From positions 1,410,589 to 1,474,588 of the forward strand of contig CBDBDN010000005.1 in assembly GCA_965203855.1 (NCBI GenBank): a DNA stretch of 64,000 bases, written 5' to 3'. Under the pieces are notes generated by a model. It was not told where the DNA came from, searched no databases, and saw only the letters and a list, made by a program, of their open reading frames with translations. Below, in pieces: positions 42,168 to 49,698 of this stretch. How positions within the stretch are numbered: position 1 is the first letter of the stretch; each line of letters begins with the position of its first letter. A program made the translations under genes and the position numbers. The stretch comes from Bin87 sp965203855. Lineage in GTDB: Bacteria; Chloroflexota; Dehalococcoidia; Lucifugimonadales; UBA3495.

Positions 42168-44255
42168 TTAGAGGTTCGCAATCTCTATCGGCGCTATTGT
42201 ATCGGCGGGCGTAAATCCGAAAATTTGCCCGTAGAAATACAGCTCTGCTTCCAGCGCCCGCTTGATGTTTTCGGAGCGGCGGAATCCGTGCTGCTCGCCG
42301 GCAAAGGGCAGATAGGCGCAGGGAATGCCCTTGCTTCGCACGGCGTCAAACATCATTTCGGCCTGGTTGGGCGGCACAATTTTGTCCTCCAACCCTTGTA
42401 GCAGGATGATGGGGCAGGACAGCCCATCGGTGTGATGGATGGGCGAGCGTTGCCGGTAGGTATCCGCGCCCTGCGGATACGGCGCTACCAGCCGATCCAG
42501 GTAGCGGGATTCAAACTTGTGCGTGTCGGCGGCCAGCGCGGCCAGGTCGGAAACGCCGTAGAAGCTGGCGCCGGCGGCGAATATGTTGCGAAAAGTAAGC
42601 GCGGCCAGCGTAGTATATCCGCCCGCGCTGCCGCCGCGTATCGCCAGCCGGCGGCCGTCTGCCAGCCCTTGATGCACCAGATGCAGGGCGGCGTTGGCGC
42701 AGTCGTCCACATCAACGATGCCCCAATTGCCGTTGAGCAGCTGCCGGTAGGCCCGCCCGTAGCCGGCGCTGCCGCCGTAGTTGACATCCGCCACCGCAAA
42801 GCCCCGGCTGGTCCAAAACTGCACCGCCGGATCCAGCGCGCCGGACGCCGCCCCGGTAGGGCCGCCGTGGCTCATCACCAGCAGGGGCGGCAGTGCGCCG
42901 TCCGGGGCCTGATGCTCCGGGTTGCGCGGCGGGTAATACAGCGCATAGGCGCGGCGGCTATCGGTGGAGGGGAACTCAATAGGCTGCGCCGGCGAGATAT
43001 AGCCGGACGGAATATCCACGCCGGACGAAACGCGCAGCGTATCCCATTCGGCGGTGTCCAAGTTGACCCGCAGCAACGACATCGGGCGTTCCGCAGCGCC
43101 GGCGATGACGGCGGCGGTACTGCCGGATACCGCCAGGTCGCCCCGCCCCATTTCGCTGGCCGGCACGGGCAGGGGCGCCAGCGCGCGGGTGTCCGGGCGC
43201 AGCCGGTTGAGCGACCAGAAACCTTTGCGGTTGACGGCGCAGATGATGCCGCCGTCGCCGGCGAAAGCGTAGCTGCGCGCGGCGAACACCCACTGCGGGC
43301 GGCCATATTCGGCGTCATCGGGGTACAGCGGCTCGGCGGCTTTACCGTCGGGCAAGCCGGGAGCGGCGCAGCGGTACAGGTTCCACCAGCCCGATGCGTC
43401 GGATACATAATGCAGTACGCCGTCCGGCGACCATTCCGGCTGACATATGGATACGCTTTCGCCGCCGGCGGCCAGCGTGGCATCGCCTAGCGTACCATCA
43501 TCTAATATCGGAGCCGTCCAGAGGTGCGTACCGTCCCAGGGCATATTGGGGTGGTTCCAAGACAGCCAGGCCAGCGCAGCGCCGTCGGGCGAAAGGCGGG
43601 GAGATGCTACGAAATCCCAGCCGCCGGCCAGCACGGTCTGCGCGCCGATGCCGCCGCCATCGGAGTTGGATGCGGATGCGGAGTCGGCCGGCACGGCGAC
43701 GATGGCGTTGACGATGTTATCCGGGTCGGTATGATCCTCGCGGACGCAGATGAGGCGGCTGCGGGCGGCGTCCAGCACGGCGTCGGCGTAGCGCAGCGGG
43801 GCGTCGGGCGTGATGGGCTGCGGCAGTTCGCCGCCGATTTCCTGGCGGCCGATCTCTTGCCGATAAATACGCTGGTCGTCAAAATTGCTGAACCAGACGA
43901 CGCCGTTGTGGACAATCCACGCGCCGCCGCCGTATTCGTGGACGCGGGTGCGGACATTATACGGCGGCGGGTTGACATCGGCTGTCGTGCCATCGGCGGC
44001 GCGGCGCACGATGACGATGCGTCCGCCCTCGGCGGGCCGGGATTCCGTCCACAGGATGGCAATGTCATTGGCAGCATCGCCATTGCCTATAGCGCGGTCA
44101 AAGGCAACGCTGCCGATGCCCACGGACTCGGCAACGATAGCGTCGGCGGTGATGGGGGAACACCAGGCGCCATAGGGGGCGATGATGGGAGCAGGGTGTG
44201 CGGCGGCGGGCATCGGACGCGCGGCGGGATTGCCGGGGTTGGGGGCGGTAGTCAA
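42168..44255 (-). CDS. S9-family prolyl oligopeptidase/acylaminoacyl-peptidase-like hydrolase
   Basis: The 695-residue protein has an N-terminal beta-propeller (about 20-430) with repeated WS/W-type strands, then an alpha/beta-hydrolase domain. The catalytic serine lies in RGGSAGGYTTLAAL (about 545), the aspartate in LQGLEDKIVPPNQAEM and the histidine in GEQHGFRRSEN, the complete S9C triad. It likely trims short peptides in the cytoplasm; no signal peptide is seen. The TTG start is supported by GGAG 7 bases upstream. It stands alone, although a peptide importer lies nearby on the other strand. Confidence 0.92.
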   Translation of the reverse strand: MTTAPNPGNPAARPMPAAAHPAPIIAPYGAWCSPITADAIVAESVGIGSVAFDRAIGNGDAANDIAILWTESRPAEGGRIVIVRRAADGTTADVNPPPYNVRTRVHEYGGGAWIVHNGVVWFSNFDDQRIYRQEIGRQEIGGELPQPITPDAPLRYADAVLDAARSRLICVREDHTDPDNIVNAIVAVPADSASASNSDGGGIGAQTVLAGGWDFVASPRLSPDGAALAWLSWNHPNMPWDGTHLWTAPILDDGTLGDATLAAGGESVSICQPEWSPDGVLHYVSDASGWWNLYRCAAPGLPDGKAAEPLYPDDAEYGRPQWVFAARSYAFAGDGGIICAVNRKGFWSLNRLRPDTRALAPLPVPASEMGRGDLAVSGSTAAVIAGAAERPMSLLRVNLDTAEWDTLRVSSGVDIPSGYISPAQPIEFPSTDSRRAYALYYPPRNPEHQAPDGALPPLLVMSHGGPTGAASGALDPAVQFWTSRGFAVADVNYGGSAGYGRAYRQLLNGNWGIVDVDDCANAALHLVHQGLADGRRLAIRGGSAGGYTTLAALTFRNIFAAGASFYGVSDLAALAADTHKFESRYLDRLVAPYPQGADTYRQRSPIHHTDGLSCPIILLQGLEDKIVPPNQAEMMFDAVRSKGIPCAYLPFAGEQHGFRRSENIKRALEAELYFYGQIFGFTPADTIAPIEIANL

Positions 44256-44351
44256 GGTGAAACTCCGGGGGCAAGGGGATGGCGCCGGCCAAGCATAATG
44301 CGCCGTCTATTATGGTGATGGCGGAGTGCGTTGGCAAATAGGGATGCCGGG

Positions 44352-44933
44352 TTATGATACCGGATTGTCCGGCGCGTCCGGCCGGTTAGGAGAGGCTGAA
44401 TGCGGTTTGACGCCCAGCTGTTCCAGGCATTCGCTGACAATCAGGCGGACGCGTTCCTCGCTGATGGCAGCGTCGGCTCCGTTAGCGGCCGGCGGTTTAG
44501 GACGCAGCACGGCGTTAGGATCGATGCCGAGTTCGTCCAGCCGTTCCCGCACCAGCCCTTCCATTTCGGCCCGCCCTTCTTTACGCCCTTCCTCCTTGCC
44601 TTCCTTGCGGCCTTCCTCTTTAACCGCCTCACGCGCGGCTGCTTGCTGTTTTTCGAAACGGGCCTTGCGGTTACGCAGCCGGTCGATGCCATCCATAAGC
44701 AGTACCATAAGCCAAACTCCTACGATGATAGTCAAGTAAGTCAGTACAACGGCGAACAGCAGCCCGCCGCCGGTTTCGCCCAGCCGCACCAGCCGGGCGG
44801 CGGCCGCGCCGGCGATGCGGCTCGCCCACGAACCGGGCGGCGCCAGTTCCTCCGTCAGCAGTATGGCCAGCCCGAGGACTGCCGATACATAGATGGCGAT
44901 GGTTGCCCAACGCTCAATACGCCGCCAGTTCAT
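44352..44933 (-). CDS. Membrane protein with Lys/Glu/Gly-rich charged helix
   Basis: Function is not recognised. The 193-residue product has two hydrophobic segments (about 11-30 and 58-82), then a charged helix of EEGRKEGKEEGRKEGRAEM units (about 105-125), and a final conserved-looking helix (SEERVRLIVSECLEQLG). This is the same layout as the proteins at 2442, 3073 and 20008. TGCTATAAT ends 6 bases before the ATG, so the transcript is probably leaderless. Confidence 0.6.
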   Translation of the reverse strand: MNWRRIERWATIAIYVSAVLGLAILLTEELAPPGSWASRIAGAAAARLVRLGETGGGLLFAVVLTYLTIIVGVWLMVLLMDGIDRLRNRKARFEKQQAAAREAVKEEGRKEGKEEGRKEGRAEMEGLVRERLDELGIDPNAVLRPKPPAANGADAAISEERVRLIVSECLEQLGVKPHSASPNRPDAPDNPVS

Positions 44934-44939
44934 AACAAC

Positions 44940-44948
44940 ATTATAGCA
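44940..44948 (-). promoter_or_regulatory. Extended -10 promoter, leaderless transcript
   Basis: On the minus strand this reads TGCTATAAT, followed by GTTGTT and then the ATG at 44933. The spacing puts the transcription start at the start codon. Confidence 0.6.
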
Positions 44949-45180
44949 ATGCCAAGCATACCGCGTCCGGCATAGCAGTCAAGTCTTGGCGGTTGGCGAG
45001 AGCAAAGCCGATGTTCCTAATCGGCTAGTCCTCAATTCAAAAGAGCAGCGGGATTGCCGGCCATTATACGCCGCCAAACCGGCCCGGATGGGGCGGTCAT
45101 ACCAGCCGGCGGCAAGGCCGGCGAAAACTGCAATGCGGCGGATTGATTGGCGGGTAGTTTTCAAAGCAACGGGGGTATGC

Positions 45181-45219
45181 CAAAACAAGAGGGCCTATCC
45201 CTGGCTGGGACAGGCCCTC
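45181..45219 (-). terminator. Terminator of the 29-codon gene
   Basis: On the minus strand an 8-bp stem (GAGGGCCT/AGGCCCTC) with an inner 4-bp stem (TCCC/GGGA) is followed by TTGTTTT. It starts 11 bases after the stop codon of the small gene at 45231-45320. Confidence 0.8.
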
Positions 45220-45230
45220 AACTAGTCAAT

Positions 45231-45320
45231 CTAGGCTATCATCAACAATAACGCTATGCAGACTATTTGGCCTAACGATAAGCGTACCACAAATGACTTG
45301 TACTGCAAATCAAACACCAT
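45231..45320 (-). CDS. 29-residue hydrophobic peptide with a complete expression cassette
   Basis: A 30-codon frame runs from the ATG at 45320 to the TAG at 45231. The peptide begins MVFDLQYKSF and is otherwise hydrophobic (VVRLSLGQIVCIALLLMIA), one likely membrane helix. It is preceded by AAAGGAGGTGAAAGCT, a near-ideal ribosome site, by an extended -10 promoter 67 bases upstream, and followed by a strong terminator. All three signals are in the right order and spacing, so I regard it as a real gene. Function is unknown: a small membrane toxin of the type-I or holin-like kind, or a leader/regulatory peptide, is possible. No similarity is claimed. Confidence 0.7.
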   Translation of the reverse strand: MVFDLQYKSFVVRLSLGQIVCIALLLMIA

Positions 45321-45386
45321 AGCTTTCACCTCCTTTGACAGTTTCACTGCCGTGCAATTTGGACGGGCAACATCCGCCCGAGTATT

Positions 45387-45395
45387 ATTATAACA
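45387..45395 (-). promoter_or_regulatory. Promoter of the 29-codon gene
   Basis: On the minus strand this is TGTTATAAT, an extended -10 element. Transcription would start near 45380, leaving a leader of about 60 bases. The rest of the gap 45396-45523 shows nothing else. Confidence 0.65.
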
Positions 45396-45523
45396 CAACC
45401 GGACAGTGTTGCGATTCCAGCGATTGCCTGGTGTGCGAGGTAGTTCGCCAATAGCGCTTCACAACGCCGACGCGCTACTCAAGGCAGTGGTACAGTGTAC
45501 ATCGGCGTACCATCCCGCTGGAT

Positions 45524-45961
45524 TTAGACCAAATGCACAATTTCCACGCCGCCCCAATGCCGTTTTAGATACTCCGCGGCCAGGCGGCGGTGGCAGTGTT
45601 CGGGGGTGGCCTCGCTGCATAGCAGGCAGGCGTTGGCGATGGTGCGCTTGATGGGCATTTGGGCAATGCGCCTTTCGTCCAGCAGGGCCAGGTATTCCTG
45701 CTGGTAAGTATCCCAGTCGTGATGCTCTTTGCGGTAGGCGTCCAGCATCGCTTTGGTGGGCGCCAGCTCCGGCAGATGCACATACTCCATCCCGCAGATT
45801 TGGCGCAGGAAATACTCCAGGTCGTCCCTTTTGGCGAACCCGGCCAGCTGCGACACATTGTGCAGGCGCACATCCACCACCCGTTCGGCGCCGGATTGCC
45901 GCAGCGTCTCAAAGAATTGGGCGGCGGATTTTTTGGTGAAACCGATAGTGTGAACTTTCAC
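45524..45961 (-). CDS. DUF488-family protein B
   Basis: The 145-residue protein has the DUF488 landmarks: HTIGFTKKSAAQFFETL, VVDVRLHN and the C-terminal LLCSEATPEHCHRRLAAEYL with its CxE...CHR motif. The biochemical role of the family is unknown; the conserved Cys/His/Arg set suggests a nucleotide or thiol site. The GTG at 45961 overlaps the upstream gene's stop as GTGA, with GGGAGG 7 bases before, so translation is coupled. It is the last gene of a three-gene operon. Confidence 0.8.
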   Translation of the reverse strand: MKVHTIGFTKKSAAQFFETLRQSGAERVVDVRLHNVSQLAGFAKRDDLEYFLRQICGMEYVHLPELAPTKAMLDAYRKEHHDWDTYQQEYLALLDERRIAQMPIKRTIANACLLCSEATPEHCHRRLAAEYLKRHWGGVEIVHLV

Positions 45962-46647
45962 GGTAGATCCTCCCAATTGTCCCCGTTATGCCCATCATCC
46001 CGGACATTCCAGGCATCCCCGCCGTCTCTGCTATCACTGCCGGCCGGCGGAGGTGCGGCGACATAAGCGAACTTCTGCGCCTGGCGACGCAGGGCCTCAG
46101 CGATAACGTCGTCCCGACTGCGGAACATATCGCCCTGCTGCGGGAGTTTGTGCATATCCAGCAGGCGGGACATTGCGGCATCATTGCTTTCCAGCGCGCC
46201 GTCGGCCAGGATATGCTCAACGGCAACGCCCCTATCCGCCAGATTGCGGGCAATCAGCAGGGTGCGGTGGCATTCCAGCGGCTCTTTTTCGCTGCACAGC
46301 AGGGCGATGCGGCGGTCGTCGGCGTTGTGGATGATGCGCCGGATGCCGTCGTCAAAAGCGTCGGTTTCGGCTACCCGGTCATACAGCACCCGGCCGGCGG
46401 CGTCGTAGCAGGAACGGTCGGCGGGCCGGCCGCCCAGCTCGCCGCCCAGAAAAGCGTAGCCGATGCCAACAGCCTCCAGCAGTTCCGACAACGTATCGTA
46501 GTTGAAGTGGGGGGTATAGCGGCTGTACGGGGCGGAGCGTACATCGGCGATTTCGTCCACGCCGTGCCGCACCAGCAGCGTGATGAATGCCGCCGGCGGA
46601 TGGTTGGAATGGCCGACGGTGAACACCGGATATTGAGTAATACTCAC
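45958..46647 (-). CDS. DUF488-family protein A
   Basis: The 229-residue DUF488 protein has FTVGHSNHPPAAFITLL at the N-terminus, IADVRSAPYSRYTPHFN, and LLCSEKEPLECHRTLLIARNL. It carries an extra C-terminal region of 60 residues (helix plus Gly/Asp-rich tail) that protein B lacks. CGGAG precedes the GTG at 46647 by about 10 bases; a TTG at 46668 is the alternative start. The two DUF488 proteins are diverged from each other, so they are not a recent duplication. Confidence 0.8.
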   Translation of the reverse strand: MSITQYPVFTVGHSNHPPAAFITLLVRHGVDEIADVRSAPYSRYTPHFNYDTLSELLEAVGIGYAFLGGELGGRPADRSCYDAAGRVLYDRVAETDAFDDGIRRIIHNADDRRIALLCSEKEPLECHRTLLIARNLADRGVAVEHILADGALESNDAAMSRLLDMHKLPQQGDMFRSRDDVIAEALRRQAQKFAYVAAPPPAGSDSRDGGDAWNVRDDGHNGDNWEDLP

Positions 46648-46677
46648 TATAACTATGCTCCGTGGCAATTGGGGTTT

Positions 46678-47364
46678 TTAGGGTTTGATGACGGCGGCGA
46701 TAAGTTTATAGATATTGTCGTTAAGGGGATGCGCGGCCAGGCTGATAGTGAGATAGCGTTCTCCGACGGGATAATCGCCATACTCCAGGTCAATGGAGCC
46801 GTTTTCAACTTCGGCATCGGTGATACGCAGCGAGTAGTCGTCGCCATTGTAGCGGAAACTGCCGCGCAGCACAGGGTACAAATTGCTGGGGCGCGACCGT
46901 TCCGTGACGCTTACCAACAAATTGTCCACTTTGATTAGCCGCAAGGAGTCGGTGTGCCGGCCAACATCGGATACGGGAATGCGGTCGTTTTGGCCGGCGG
47001 CGCTGCTGTGTCCGTCAGTCCAGAGGGGCGCATCCGGGTCAACCCATTGCGGCAGGTCATTCCAGCCGATGCGGCCTGTTTTGGCCCAGCGGCGGGACGG
47101 GTCAAGCCGCCGGTTTTCGCTTTGGTAGGCGGACGGAACGGCTTCCAGGACGGGGAGTTCAACGATGTCCAGCAGGCGGGGTTCGCTGCCGTCGGCATAC
47201 TGGCGTTCCCGCTCCGCAACTTCCTCGCCATCCCGACTGCTGACCGGACGCAGCCAGGGGCCGGGGCGTCCGTCGGGCAGCAGTTCCTTGCCGGCAACGC
47301 AGCGGCCGTTATTGCGGCGGGAATTGGCGAGGCAGACGATGCGTTTGACGGTTGGGGCCGTCAT
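46678..47364 (-). CDS. Probable dual-OB-domain protein
   Basis: The 228-residue product starts KRIVCLANSRRNNGRCVAGK, continues GPWLRPVSSRDGEEVAER, LLDIVELPVL and YQSENRRLDPSRRWAKTG. I associate this pattern with the dual OB-fold (DuOB) family, found next to DUF488 genes and thought to bind nucleic acid or nucleotides in conflict systems. The assignment rests on memory of the family, not a search. It lies directly upstream of the two DUF488 genes on the same strand. Confidence 0.55.
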   Translation of the reverse strand: MTAPTVKRIVCLANSRRNNGRCVAGKELLPDGRPGPWLRPVSSRDGEEVAERERQYADGSEPRLLDIVELPVLEAVPSAYQSENRRLDPSRRWAKTGRIGWNDLPQWVDPDAPLWTDGHSSAAGQNDRIPVSDVGRHTDSLRLIKVDNLLVSVTERSRPSNLYPVLRGSFRYNGDDYSLRITDAEVENGSIDLEYGDYPVGERYLTISLAAHPLNDNIYKLIAAVIKP

Positions 47365-47422
47365 ACCATACCCTCATCGCTGGTTAGCGCCATAGCGACA
47401 TACATCATCATAGAAACTTCCG

Positions 47423-48508
47423 CTATTCGCGCCAGCGCATACGGGCTTTCAGGTAATTCAGCCGCGACCAGGGGATTAGTCTTTCGCGCTGGAGGCGGCC
47501 GACTACAATTGCCGGCGCAATTCCCTGCCGGTTGGCAAAACTGCGAACCGCCCATTCACTGAAATGCCCGCCGGCGATAAAGTCATTCCAATCGGAACGA
47601 GCAATCAGAAAGTCCGCGGCCCATTCATCCGCTTCGGCATCAAAGCCGGCAATCTGGTCGTGTGCAGTGTCAATGAAAACATAATCCTTGCTGTGCAGCA
47701 GGACGTGCGCCGCTTCGTGGAAAAGGGTGAACCATAGATGGTCGTTAGTTTTGTGCCGCACACTTAATTGAATCAGCGGGGTGTGGTCGGACAGCCAGCG
47801 CGTTGCGCCGCTGACGGCAACTTTGGGCAGCGGTTCCACCAGCGCCAACGCTACGCCGGATTGATTGCAGAGGCCAAGAGTTTTTTCCAACGCCGGGCCG
47901 GTGGGCGTACGGGTAAGGGTGCGTATTTCGTGGAGCGCGTCGCGAAACTGCTCCGGGTCATAATCGGGGCCGCGCTGCCACTTTGATTCCAGCTCGCCCA
48001 AGCGGAGCCAAGCCGCCAGATTGCGTTCATTGCTGGCGAACGTCGGGGAATGCCGGTAGGCAACCCGGGACGCGGCGTTGCGGCATTGCCATTTGGCAAC
48101 GGAGGCGACGCCAAAGAAGTCCAGCATCTGTACTACGGCGTCGCCGTCCGAAATGGGCTTTTCTATTGCGCTGCGCTTTGCCAATTCGCGCAGCGGGAAT
48201 GCCTTGGCCCATTCTGCAAATTCGGACATGGCGTCGGCCCGGGCGAATTCCGCCAGGCGGCGGCGGTAGGTATCCTCCATACCGAGCCAAAAGCTTGCGG
48301 GCAGGTCGAATTCCTGCTCCAAAATCAGGGCTAGATCCGCGCCGATTGGAGCGCTGCCGGCTATAACGGCTGTAATCAGTTCGGCCGGCAGAGAATGACG
48401 GCCAGCAAATTCGGCCGGCGTCAATTCCCACACCTCTAGGTACTCCTCGAGGAGATACCCCGGCGGGGTGGCGTAATTGGGTCGGTGCGGGTAGGTTCGC
48501 TTCGCCAT
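47423..48508 (-). CDS. HigA-like antitoxin fused to ImmA/IrrE metallopeptidase
   Basis: The 361-residue protein has an N-terminal HTH of the HigA/VapI type (PPGYLLEEYLEVWELTPAEFA and the following helices to about 75) and a C-terminal ImmA/IrrE zinc-peptidase domain with HEAAHVLLHSK (about 264) and a downstream EADEWAADFLI helix providing the third ligand. Such fusions act as antitoxin-proteases or stress-sensing repressors. The ATG follows the toxin-like gene's stop by 1 base, so the two are one operon, toxin first as in higBA loci. Confidence 0.85.
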   Translation of the reverse strand: MAKRTYPHRPNYATPPGYLLEEYLEVWELTPAEFAGRHSLPAELITAVIAGSAPIGADLALILEQEFDLPASFWLGMEDTYRRRLAEFARADAMSEFAEWAKAFPLRELAKRSAIEKPISDGDAVVQMLDFFGVASVAKWQCRNAASRVAYRHSPTFASNERNLAAWLRLGELESKWQRGPDYDPEQFRDALHEIRTLTRTPTGPALEKTLGLCNQSGVALALVEPLPKVAVSGATRWLSDHTPLIQLSVRHKTNDHLWFTLFHEAAHVLLHSKDYVFIDTAHDQIAGFDAEADEWAADFLIARSDWNDFIAGGHFSEWAVRSFANRQGIAPAIVVGRLQRERLIPWSRLNYLKARMRWRE

Positions 48509-48509
48509 T

Positions 48510-48866
48510 TTAGCGCCTCGCGCGTCGCGTCGGATGGTAGTCTATCACACCGATGATGACTATGGCAGTAACCGCGTCCGTATTGATGCCGCCGTCGGCG
48601 TTGCGCGGCATATCCTGATAGTCAGGCTCAAATACCAGGCGGAGCTGAAGGGAAATGTCAACGGCGTATTGCTCATCGCGGTTCTGCGTCAGTTGATGCC
48701 ATCGCTCCGGCGGCCGGGTCGGAACCTGCGAAAGATTGGGCGCATTTTCCAAAATAGCCACTCGATCTTGTGTCCGGTTGGCGACACGTGTACCGAACCG
48801 TCGGTTAAGTTCAACCCCGCTGAGCAATAATTTTCGCAACTTCGTGGTTTTATAGCGAACTTCCAT
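48510..48866 (-). CDS. HigB/RelE-like toxin
   Basis: The 118-residue protein has the RelE-fold style of HigB: a basic N-terminal helix (YKTTKLRKLLLSGVELNRRFG), NRTQDRVAILENAPNLSQVP, then ERWHQLTQNRDEQYAVDIS and LQLRLVFEPDY, where the HQL...R segment usually supplies the RNase residues. It would cleave mRNA at the ribosome. AAGGGG lies 6 bases before the ATG at 48866. The partner HigA-ImmA gene begins 1 base after its stop. Confidence 0.8.
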   Translation of the reverse strand: MEVRYKTTKLRKLLLSGVELNRRFGTRVANRTQDRVAILENAPNLSQVPTRPPERWHQLTQNRDEQYAVDISLQLRLVFEPDYQDMPRNADGGINTDAVTAIVIIGVIDYHPTRRARR

Positions 48867-48892
48867 ATTCAACCCCTTGCCATTGCGAATAT

Positions 48893-49687
48893 CTAATCTC
48901 TGGGCGACAGTAATTCTACAGCCGTCTTTAAGTATGCTGTTGCCGATGGGATGTCCAGCCGGTCGCCCCCGTCCCGCAGGCGTCCCTCGGCGTCGATGCT
49001 GATGCTGGATCCCCAATCTGGCAGCAGCGGTCCCAGCAGCTCGGCGAGGTTGTCGGCGCAGAGGCCGCCGGCGGCGGTCAAGCCTAGGTCCGGCGCGGCG
49101 GATGCGATGGCGTCCAGGTATTGCGCCGTCCGCGCGGCGTCCAGCGGGCGGCCCAAGCCCTCGGAGGCGTCCACCAGCACATCGGTAACGATGCCGGCGT
49201 ACCCGGCGCAGCGTTGGGCCAGCGCTTGCGGATTGCCGTCCACCGACGCCATCGCTTCCCGGCCGGCTTGCAGTATGATGCGGCGGGGCTGGCAGCGTTC
49301 CCGATATTCGGCCAATTCCGCCGCATCCGGCCAGGGCGCGCCTCTGGTGGCATTAATCTGGACGCCGTGGCAATAGGGGCCGCCGATTGCAGAGGCGCGG
49401 GCCAGCGCGTCGGCCAACCCGACGCCGCTCAGGCCGGAATCGGCTGGCGGGCGGTAATGTACCAGGTTGAGGCAGCGCGGGTCGGCGGCGAAAATGCCGG
49501 CAATAGCGTCCGGCGCCGGGCAGCGGGCCGGCGCATCGCTGGGCCGGCCGGACAGCAGGGCGTTGCTTAACAGGACGCCGCACATCAGCAGGCGTTCCTG
49601 CACGGCCGGCAGCGCGGCAGCCACGGCGGATACTTCCGCCGCCGTCATAAATCCGGTAATGCCAATGTAAGGAGTCATCAGCGTCAT
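48893..49687 (-). CDS. TIM-barrel protein resembling phosphoribosylanthranilate isomerase
   Basis: The 264-residue product has barrel-like alternating strands: PYIGITGFM at the N-terminus, CHGVQINAT, GIVTDVLVDASEG, LGLTAAGGLCADNL and SSISIDAEGRLRD. The LTAAGGL and SIDAEGRLRD endings are the phosphate-binding strands of TrpF-type barrels. No other trp gene is near, and the order of motifs is not the standard TrpF one, so the reaction is uncertain. It overlaps no gene; the acyl-CoA synthetase gene ends 11 bases upstream. Confidence 0.55.
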   Translation of the reverse strand: MTLMTPYIGITGFMTAAEVSAVAAALPAVQERLLMCGVLLSNALLSGRPSDAPARCPAPDAIAGIFAADPRCLNLVHYRPPADSGLSGVGLADALARASAIGGPYCHGVQINATRGAPWPDAAELAEYRERCQPRRIILQAGREAMASVDGNPQALAQRCAGYAGIVTDVLVDASEGLGRPLDAARTAQYLDAIASAAPDLGLTAAGGLCADNLAELLGPLLPDWGSSISIDAEGRLRDGGDRLDIPSATAYLKTAVELLSPRD

Positions 49688-49698
49688 TCTCGCTTGGG

